Positions 56,501 through 64,000 of a DNA stretch of 64,000 nt are shown in pieces. This DNA comes from Melitaea cinxia (taxonomy: Eukaryota > Arthropoda > Insecta > Lepidoptera > Nymphalidae). The stretch spans positions 11,340,549-11,404,548 of the forward strand of contig NC_059409.1 of NCBI RefSeq assembly GCF_905220565.1. Direction: 5' to 3'. Made by a program: the position numbers and the translations under genes. Within the stretch, counting starts at the first letter, position 1. Each line of letters begins with the position of its first letter. Below the pieces are notes generated by a model. That model had not been told where the DNA came from, ran no database searches, and saw only the letters and a program-made list of their open reading frames with translations.

Positions 56501-59500
56501 GTAACATTTGCCGCTGTACTGGTTATCGGCCTATTTTGGATGCCTTCAAGACCTTTGCTACTGATGTTGAATATAACGATAAAATTAAGGTAACATATAT
56601 AAATATATAAGTAACATATAAGTTATATAAGTACCATATAAGTAATATATAAGGTAACATAATAATGACCTCTTCACACTGATCGATCCTTACTAACGAC
56701 AACTAATTACATACGTGAGGCAGAGGTCCGGAAACACGCAGCCTCGTAGGAGGATAATCTCGGGGGAGAATTTAAAGAAAAAAAATGTTAATAAAAGCCA
56801 CATTATTAAAGTACAATTAACATAATTTCCACTTTTGTAGATCATCATATATAAATATGTATGTTTTTTTTATAGATACAATTAGTTCAGCATGAAGAAT
56901 TTTCTGAATATTTAATCAACTAAATATTTATATTATTAAAATAAAATTAAATCTCTGACTTCATCATTGTGAAAAATTATACCATGTTTAATAATGTTTA
57001 TTTGGATTTAGATTTCAACTTCAAGTAAAGATTTTTTTTAATCGATCTTAATTAGCGGAAATTTATTACGTACTTACTTACAAGAGGGCTGTCGTGGACA
57101 TGTGAAAATTGCACTTTGAAAATTATTCATTTTAAAAAGTAACTTTTAAGTTTCTTACAGATCCTTCTCAGCAAAATTTAAGTACCTACCTAAGTATATT
57201 CCGAATCGATCGTGGCTTCAAATTAAACTTAATTAAATAATTAAAGTGTAATCTAATTGTAATTTGTAAAATAACGCTTCAAGAGTGCTTTTGTAGCCTC
57301 CTTGAATAAACACTTTTTTTGATTCGATTTGTAATGTTCTTCGTGAAAGACTTTGTTGTCAGTGTGTTAGTCACGAGCAGGCATGTATTTTTTTATTCAA
57401 AATTACCTTTACATACGGTAAAACTAAAAGACCTCATAAGTATGTGTATTGACAAAGTATTTACAGTTATACAGAACTCTGTTGCGTAGCAAAACTAGCA
57501 CTAATCCGATTTTTATTTTTATTCGTAATCATAAGGTACATATTTTTTTTTTTCTTTTAGGATTTGGAAGATCTTGATAAATTAAAATGTGCTAAACAAT
57601 GTTTCGATAAGGACAATATTGGAGACGATTGGTGTATCATAGATAATAATAGTGAATATTTATTAAACGTTAACATGGATACAAACAGATGGTACAAGGC
57701 TTATTCTGTTAGTGATGTTTTCAAGGTAATAAAAATATAGGTACAGCAATGTCATTTTTAAATTAATTCTATATTCATGTTTATTAATTTAACATTTTGT
57801 AATAATTACTGCAGATCTTACAGAAAGAGGGAACAGATAATTATACATTAGTGGCGGGAAATACTGGGAAAGGTAAGCAACGTTACCATAAACCAAAACA
57901 TTAACAAATAAAATCTTATAAACTGTATTTTTCTTCTGTCTATTTATTATTTTCGTGTGTTTTTACAAGAAACGATGTTAAATTATTATTAAAGAAGGAA
58001 ATTCATATTCTTCGCAACAATGTTATGTATTTTGTAGTTGTCGTAAGAAATTTCGATTTGAATGTTTAAATATTATATAAGGGATAAGATGTATGGGTTT
58101 ATTAGCGTTGGCGTCAGTTATCAGGCAGGACACGTAAAATGTTTTAATTTTTTTTACGACAAGGCCAGCAAACAAGCTTATTACGTCCTACGTGTGGCAA
58201 CCGGTAACAGTAGCCTAAAGACGCCTTCAATACCAGAAGCATCATAAGCGCGTTACTGACCGTACCCCTGACCCTCCCCAGGAGCTCTGGCCTTATTAAA
58301 TACAGGTGTCTACGTGACAACACTACTTGAGAGTAGTGTTATTTAGCTGCGATCTGCTGTAAGGTTGAGGTACTTCCTCAGTTGGGCTACTCCTGATTTT
58401 GAGCAGTATATATCCTACTCTGCCGTTCTTCAGTTGACCTACCAAGTATACCATTACATTTATCTACAGATAATATTTTGGTCGAGGCATCAAGCGACTA
58501 TTTATTTTCTAACCGGTTTTCTGAGCGGAATCTACATTCCATTTCTGCGGTAGCTTCATTACACGAACATTACTATAACAATGACAATTCAAAAGTGCTT
58601 TTAAATTCTAGTGATGTAGGTGGCACGATTAAGTATGCGATATTTACATATTACTAGGATGGGATTACTAGGATATCTACATATTTTTTAAACTTTACAG
58701 GAATGTATCCAGTAGCAAGAGAACCCCGACTTTTTATCGACATAGCTTCGATAAGCACGTTGAAAGACATGCTCATAGATGCGAACCTAGTTCTAGGTGC
58801 AGGTCTCTCGATTAATGAAACCATGGCGATATTTCAGGATCAAATGAAAAACGACGATTTTTCGTATTTAAAACAATTTCACGATCACCTAGAACTAGTC
58901 GCAAATGTACCGGTTAAGAATGTATGTACAATTTTATTAATGGTTATTTATAATATGTTTAAAATCCTAATAAAGTAGGTAATTTACTTAATAATTTGGC
59001 ATCGAATATCGAATATTTTTCAATAACACGGTACGTACTTACTTACAAAATATAAATAGGTATATATGTATACCTTTTACTCTATATTAACTTTTATCTT
59101 TACACGAAGTACTCTTGACTTATTTAATAAATATGGTGATATTATCAAAATCTTTATGTTGACTGACAGTTAAATTTAGTTGCGTTACGATATTTTAATT
59201 TTAACAACGATATGTTCAATATTAAATAACTTATTTTTTTTCTATGCTTTTCCAGATTGGAACAATTGGTGGTAATTTAGCGATAAAAAATGTTCACCCG
59301 TTCTTCGCCTCCGACATTTTTGTCATATTTGGAACAGTCGGAGCTACCGTGACATTGGGTTTGTATTTTTATTATCTAGACGTTTTTTTTTTTTTTTTTT
59401 TTTAATTTAAGTTAATTTTAAGATAGGAATCCGAATACCTATTATATAGTATATCTATAATATAAAAATGAGTCGCTGAATGTGTTGCTAAGCGCAAAAC

Positions 59501-62500
59501 TCGAGAACGGTTGGACCGATTTCGCTAATTCTTTTTTTAAAATATTCCTTGAAGTACGAGGATGGTTCTTACGGCGAGAAAAATTCTAAAAAAAAAAAAA
59601 TTAAATTTCCTGAAAAACTCTAAAAACAACACTTTTCTATACTCCCATACAAAAGATTTGTGATAATACTTAAAAGTCAATTTGAACTTTAATACCATAC
59701 GATAAAGTTTGTGTTAGGCGATACGAAGTTCGCCGGGTCAGCTAGTCTATTATAATAAATGTTATTTTCAAGGTGTACTTATATTTTTAAACTTAGGTAC
59801 CTACCTAGTTTTAAAATGAAATTAGGTAGATAAAGATATTTTTTACGCATACCAATAATTTTTACACTTAATGTTTTGTTAATAATAAAATTAATCACTT
59901 ACCTACTACCTTGTTATAATAATAAGGTACCTTGTCTAATATTAAACCGAATATAACAAGCATCATATCAAAAAAAAAAAAAATCGATCCAGCGGGTATA
60001 TCGTTCCATAGCTTAATTGACTAGAGCGCCGACACGGTCAGTCGGAGACGCGGGTTCGAACCCCGCTGGAGCGGTCAATTTTTGATATGATATTCAAAAA
60101 TGTTTACAAGTGTATTTTATATTAATACTAGCCGACCCGGCCCACTTCGTTGGGCGTTATTTATTATTTTTCTGATGTAAATATAGAGTAAAGTTTCCAT
60201 CTCGCTCGTATTTCTCCGACTTGATTTACGTATACTATTATTTTTCACTGAATTTTTTGTTCAAAACGATAAAATATTGCCTATGTCACTCATGAAGAGT
60301 GTAGCTCTCTGTTAGTGAAAGAATTTTCATGATCGGTTCAGTATTTGCGAAGATTACCCCCTACTTTACCTCTTTATAATATTAGTATGGATTTATCTAT
60401 CGGGAATTAATAAAGTTATGTAATAACTTCCTACCACGGCAACGTTCTAAGTAGAGGTGCGATTCTTGCTAGTAAGCAACTGTAGGACCAACGTACATTC
60501 TCACCTATAAACACAGTCTCCACTCCAGTTTTCACGACTGAATAATGAGCATTAGTGCCCTTATAGGTATGTTCGCTAGCACCAATATTCACTTTTTTTT
60601 TAATTTACCAAAATTTCGTTTCTAAGTTTCTATATTGTTCACATGTAATTTTCTATTCATATAAAGTTTAATACTTTTTCGATAAAGTACTGTTGGTTGT
60701 AGATTTATTTGCAATAACTAAACATAGTTTAATTTTGACAAGTACTAAAATATACAACAATGATATATTAATAAATGATTTTTAATAATTATATGTCTAA
60801 ATGGTGTAAATACATAAAAATAATGATGTAAATGCATATTACAATAAGTACTCACTATGCATTTACATAACTTCTGTGATACCTTTTACATGGTACATAA
60901 TTATAAGTAGTATGTATTATGCATTATATTACTTTTTTCAGAGGACATGAATTCAAAAAGTATTGAAGTCAATTTACCGAAATTCTTAAAAACGGATCTC
61001 AGAAATAAGATAATTTTGAACGTGAAGATACCACCCTTAAATAGTAAACACTTGATAAGAACTTACAAGGTAGGGAAATATTATGCTTCTTCTCAATACA
61101 TAGAAATACGTTTTCATACATACATATAAAACAAAATAATTTAAAAACACTCCATTAACTGATTTTCCTTTTGTTTCTAATTGGGCGTAGCCACGGTGGG
61201 ACCTTTGCCCCACCCTGACTTGAAGCTAATATTTGATAAGGAAATTTAAGGTAGATTTAGATAAAACCACCGAAAGCTATGTAAGCTGAAGTAGTTAACA
61301 TAGTGTAAGTAAATGAAAAGATGCAGTAAATTATGTATGTATTATGTATGTATGTATGTATGTGTGTATGTATATGTTTAATTATTTGAATATTTATAAT
61401 AAATTTGTTGTAACTTGTACACCTATGCTGACGCTAGACTATTTCCTTTGCCCTAAGGTTGCCTGGAAGAGATCGCTTTTTAGCGATAAGGCCGCCCTTT
61501 GTACCTAATGAATATATTGTCAATATTTTCTTTCTTTCTTTGATATGTATTATTTTTGTTTTTGGTATACAATAAAGTGTATTATTATTATTATTATTAA
61601 ATTAAAAAAAATATATTTTCTACTACTTATCTAGTTTTACGTTTATTTGTTTTTGCCCCCTTCACAAAAATCTGGGTACATTCCATGCGTTTCTAATGTA
61701 CAAAATCTGTATATTTTAGGTAATGAATCGTGCACAAAACACACACGCTATAGTCAACGCTGGATTCCACTTCTATCTAGACAAAAACCAAAACATTTTA
61801 TCATCAAACATAATCTACGGCTCCATAAGTCCTAAGTACAATCATGCAAGGAGGGTCGAGGAAGCGCTCATTGGTCTACCGTTGTTTAGAGAGGAAACTC
61901 TGCGGACAGCGCTCGTTATATTACAAGAGGACATTATACCTTTAGAGGCTGCTCCGGAACCATCGCCATTTTGCAGGAAGGCTATTGCCTTGGGGTTATT
62001 TTATAAGGTTGTTATATTTTTAAATTTAGTCGTCATCGTATGATGGCAGTGATTCAAAAATTAGATCTTCGAAATTTTTGTGTTAGACTATTCAGTTCGA
62101 AATTTTTATATATAGATAGACCTTGCTTATTTTTGAATAATTGAAATTTCGAGTTTAGTTAAAATTTTAATTATTTGATAAGCCAATATGAAAATTACAG
62201 TGAAAGATAATGACTAAATCTTAATCTTCTTTTTAACAGGCTATACTTTCTTTAAGTCCTTCAGTACATCCAAGATACAAATCTGGAGGTGATATACTAT
62301 ATAGGCCTGTATCAAGCGGTACTCAAACCTACGACACAGACAAAGACTTATGGCCGCTCAATCAACCGCTGCCGAAGCTGGAAGCCCTGGCTCAGGTACA
62401 TACAAAATATACATATATTAATGCTTCCATTTGAAAGAAGTCGGATAAGCGGCGGTCCTAGTGGATATATATTCACAATTACCCACAATTTACAAACATT

Positions 62501-63882
62501 GTTAACGATAGCGATGCGTTTACTCTCTGTTTACACAATTTATTTATTTAATTTTTACAATGTTGTAAATATTTAATAATAATTATTAAGAGCTTTTAAA
62601 ATGCAACGCCAGTGCTCCGGCGAGGCGCTGTACTCCTGCGACGCAGCGCCGGCGCCGCGAGACGTGCACGTCGCCTTCGTACTCTCCACGATCTGTCTCG
62701 GCGAGATCGTCGACATTGACGCGAGTGAAGCTTTGGTGAGTAATCATTTCAAGTTCAATAATTCCTTTCACATGATACTCGAATATTTTTACGATTGACA
62801 TAAGAATTCTTTGAAATACGTGCATGTTTCAAATACGTACCGCACAAGATTTCGATGTCAGCTTAATAGAATAGTTCACAAAACACAGATGCAAAAAGAG
62901 AGAATAGCAATAAAGGAAATAAATTACAACAAAAAAGTCAAAGAACGGTCTAAAAATCTTTGGACTGGTTACGAAAGAAAAAAAAACTGTGCAAATAAAG
63001 CATTTTACAACAAATTGTCCAACTGTGAATTGTGAGTTCAGCCTATTGGAGTCCACAGTTAGGCCTCCACAAGTTTGCGCGACAAATGGCGTGAACTCAT
63101 GTGTTTTGCCCATAGTCACTACGCTGAGCAGGTGGGTCGGTGACCGCAGGTCGCAGGCTTTGTCGCACCGAAGACTCTGCTTCGACCGCCTTCGACCTGT
63201 CTATTTCAAAACCAGCAGTTGGATGGCTATCCCGCCATCGGTCGGCTTTTTAAGTTCCAATGTGTTAGTGAAACTGTGTTATCCCTTAGTCGCCTCTAAC
63301 GACACCCACGGGAAGAGAGGGAGTGACTATATTCGTTACTGCCATAACCACACAGCAGCCGTGTGTGGTCCAACTTAAGAAGGAAACTTAAACTAAATTT
63401 GTCACATCGCTCTACTGTGGCGAATGTACACAAGTTTTTTCCGATTTAACGATATTCCAGCTTTATGACATGGAGCACATTTTCTAGCCACTAACTATAA
63501 AAATGGATGGTGTATCTATTTATTACGTCACGCAATTAAGTCACATGTATTTTTTAACTCCTAGACGCAACTGTAGATAACAATAAATTTATATCACAAA
63601 TTTCAGAATATTCCAGGTGTTGTGGCATTTTTTACTGCAAAAGATATTCCGGGAAAGAATTCCTTCACTCCTCAGGAATTACCCTGGCAGAGTGCTGATG
63701 AAGAAATACTGGCCAGTAAAAACATATTGTACTTCGGCCAACCGATTGGCTTAATTGCGGCAGTAACAAGAAAGTTGGCTATCAAGGCTGCTGATTTAGT
63801 TAAAGTATCGTACACAAAGTACAATACAAAGCCAGTTTTAAGCATAGCAGACGCCCTGAACGCTCCGGATAAAGATAAACGG
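53566..63882 (+). CDS. Aldehyde oxidase-type molybdo-flavoenzyme, 5' part of gene
   Basis: Thirteen coding exons join in phase with GT-AG introns: 53566-53611, 53951-54120, 55996-56156, 56442-56589, 57561-57725, 57815-57872, 58701-58921, 59256-59358, 60942-61069, 61720-62007, 62240-62395, 62613-62735, 63607-63882. This gives 681 residues; insect aldehyde oxidases have about 1,250-1,290, so the rest (molybdopterin domain, catalytic Glu) lies beyond the window. The start MDKINFTINGERITL is the usual N-terminus of this family. Known reaction: oxidation of aldehydes to acids with FAD, two 2Fe-2S clusters and Mo cofactor; in moths some act on odorant aldehydes. I call aldehyde oxidase over xanthine dehydrogenase from overall likeness of exons 1-4; the substrate cannot be told. 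A TTTACAG acceptor before the ATG suggests an upstream untranslated exon. Introns carry several transposons. Confidence 0.9.
54310..54570 (+). repeat. tRNA-derived SINE-like repeat, family C, intron 2
   Basis: GTTTGGATGTCTGTCCTTGT, CAATCGTTACTCATAGTAGG and GCCTATGCCCAGCAGTGG in order. The 71-codon frame across it is an artefact. Confidence 0.65.
55515..55810 (-). mobile_element. CR1-like LINE 3' end in intron 2, with TACG microsatellite
   Basis: Plus strand: CACTTTATTGCACAATACAT, then ACAAAAGGCGGGCTTAACGC, then TACATACG repeats (55745-55803) corresponding to the AT/GT-rich 3'UTR of the LINE. Confidence 0.65.
58160..58440 (+). repeat. Dispersed repeat family A, intron 6
   Basis: GCAACCGGTAACAGTAGCCT, CCAGAAGCATCATAAGCGCG, CAGGAGCTCTGGCCTT and CTGCTGTAAGGTTGAGGTAC in order; a near full copy. 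Confidence 0.7.
59454..59745 (+). mobile_element. Helitron in intron 8
   Basis: It starts TCTATAATATAAAAATGAGT and ends GAAGTTCGCCGGGTCAGCTAG before T. 292 bp. Immediately preceded by a long T run (59384-59402). Confidence 0.7.
59968..60110 (+). repeat. tRNA-headed SINE, intron 8
   Basis: A 72-base tRNA-like head (60002-60073) matches the one at 39677-39748: CGTTCCATAGCTTAATTGAC and GCGGGTTCGAACCCCGC. It is followed by the shared body GGTCAATTTTTGATATGATA and TTCAAAAATG. The anticodon loop again lacks T33. Confidence 0.7.
60128..60391 (-). mobile_element. Helitron in intron 8, reverse
   Basis: The minus strand starts TCCATACTAATATTATAAAG at 60391 and ends CTAG at 60128. Same family as 46160-46340. 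264 bp. Confidence 0.7.
61320..61605 (+). mobile_element. CR1-like LINE 3' end in intron 9
   Basis: A GTAT-rich 3'UTR, then GGTTGCCTGGAAGAGATCGC, hairpin TTTTTAGCGATAAGGCCGCC, AATAAAGTG and an ATT-repeat tail. Confidence 0.75.
61720..63882 (+). other. Aldehyde oxidase exons 10-13: FAD C-terminus and start of Mo domain
   Basis: Exon 10 begins VMNRAQNTHAIVNAGFHF, exon 11 has RPVSSGTQTY and LWPLNQPLPKLEALAQ, exon 12 CSGEALYSCDA, exon 13 NIPGVVAFFTAKDIPGKN and FGQPIGLIAAV, the normal order at the entry of the molybdopterin domain. Exon 10 uses the less usual donor GTTGTT. Exon 12 is GC-rich with a weak pyrimidine tract before its acceptor. Confidence 0.85.
63030..63362 (+). repeat. Dispersed repeat family B, intron 12
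   Basis: Same order as 12382-12703, from CAGCCTATTGGAGTCCACAG to GCCATAACCACACAGCA. The 129-codon frame here is repeat translation. Confidence 0.75.
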
Positions 63883-64000
63883 GTAAATATAATTTATTCA
63901 CAACTCATTAACGGAGGTAGGGCACGGTAGGAAATATCCTAATCAAAATCTCGGCAGCCCAACTAGGAAAGTACTTACCTCAACCTTACACAAGATCACA

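Larger units (their letters stand above)
53951..56589 (+). other. Aldehyde oxidase exons 2-4: the two 2Fe-2S clusters
   Basis: Cluster one ligands are Cys43, Cys48, Cys51 (CHEGGCGAC) and Cys73, the last being the first codon of exon 3 (NS|C). Cluster two ligands are Cys113, Cys116 (QCGYCTPG) and Cys149, Cys151 (ICRCTGYRP). All eight are present, so the electron-transfer part looks functional. The CxxC to CxC gap is 32 residues. Exon 3 ends CAC AG and exon 4 supplies T, making Ser126. Confidence 0.9.
57561..61069 (+). other. Aldehyde oxidase exons 5-9: linker and FAD domain
   Basis: Exon 5 is the variable linker. Exon 6 has the FAD motif YTLVAGNTGKG (residues 240-250). Exon 8 has IGTIGGNLA (324-332), the second conserved FAD loop. 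Exons 7 and 9 complete the domain (ELVANVPVKN; VKIPPLNSKHLIRTYK). No stop or frameshift is seen. Confidence 0.85.

Noticed and set aside
62989..63378. 129-codon plus-strand frame inside aldehyde oxidase intron 12
   Set aside because: Entirely covered by the family B repeat and not in the exon chain.

Overview
This window looks like nuclear DNA of an insect, most probably a moth or butterfly (Lepidoptera). It is AT-rich, its genes are split by short GT-AG introns, and most of it is interspersed repeats of types I know from lepidopteran genomes: short Helitrons starting TC and ending CTAG, tRNA-headed SINEs, CR1-like LINE tails and mariner. The order is inferred from recalled repeat families, not from a database search. 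There is nothing bacterial or viral in layout: no operons, no CRISPR array, no rRNA.

Likely host genes: (1) a single-exon 7-transmembrane receptor on the minus strand at 13600-14451; (2) a four-exon small four-pass membrane protein on the plus strand at 22444-25100 (159 aa), most of which is too fragmented to show as a long reading frame; (3) a molybdo-flavoenzyme of the aldehyde oxidase type on the plus strand from 53566, for which I could join 13 coding exons in phase (681 residues: both 2Fe-2S clusters, the FAD domain and the start of the molybdopterin part) before the window ends. A TATA plus initiator pair at 11048-11082, followed by a 28-codon signal-peptide-like frame, is a weak fourth candidate.

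Region by region. 0-12.7 kb: dispersed repeats, a palindromic Harbinger-like MITE (8363-8498), a piggyBac-like element with TTAA duplications (9025-9867), and long stretches with no gene. 13-14.5 kb: a LINE tail and the receptor. 16-17.5 kb: remains of an LTR (Gypsy-type) element whose Gag-like part carries a 21-bp GC-rich minisatellite. 20.2-22 kb: a mariner with a frameshifted transposase nested in an older repeat. 22.4-25.1 kb: the four-pass membrane protein gene. 26.3-30.3 kb: a non-autonomous hAT-like element with ATTCGG subterminal arrays that has swallowed Helitrons and a nine-copy 282-bp satellite with a four-unit higher-order period. 34.1-36 kb: a long AT microsatellite and a second, inverted array of the same satellite. 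38.6-43.4 kb: a complete hAT element with TIRs, an 8-bp target duplication, hexamer subterminal arrays, and a transposase gene broken by a SINE with a 13-bp target duplication. 44.9-47.6 kb: Helitrons and a TIR-like repeat family. 49.8-52.4 kb: a 5'-truncated CR1-like LINE with an open reverse transcriptase frame. 53.2-64 kb: the aldehyde oxidase gene with transposons in its introns.

The transposon layers give relative ages (mariner inside family D; SINE and Helitron inside hAT; satellite Helitron inside hAT). I found no undescribed multi-gene system. The most unusual structures are the Helitron-borne satellite with higher-order organisation, the inverted SINE insertion whose duplication also duplicates a splice-like AAG, and the two hAT elements that both carry hexameric subterminal arrays.
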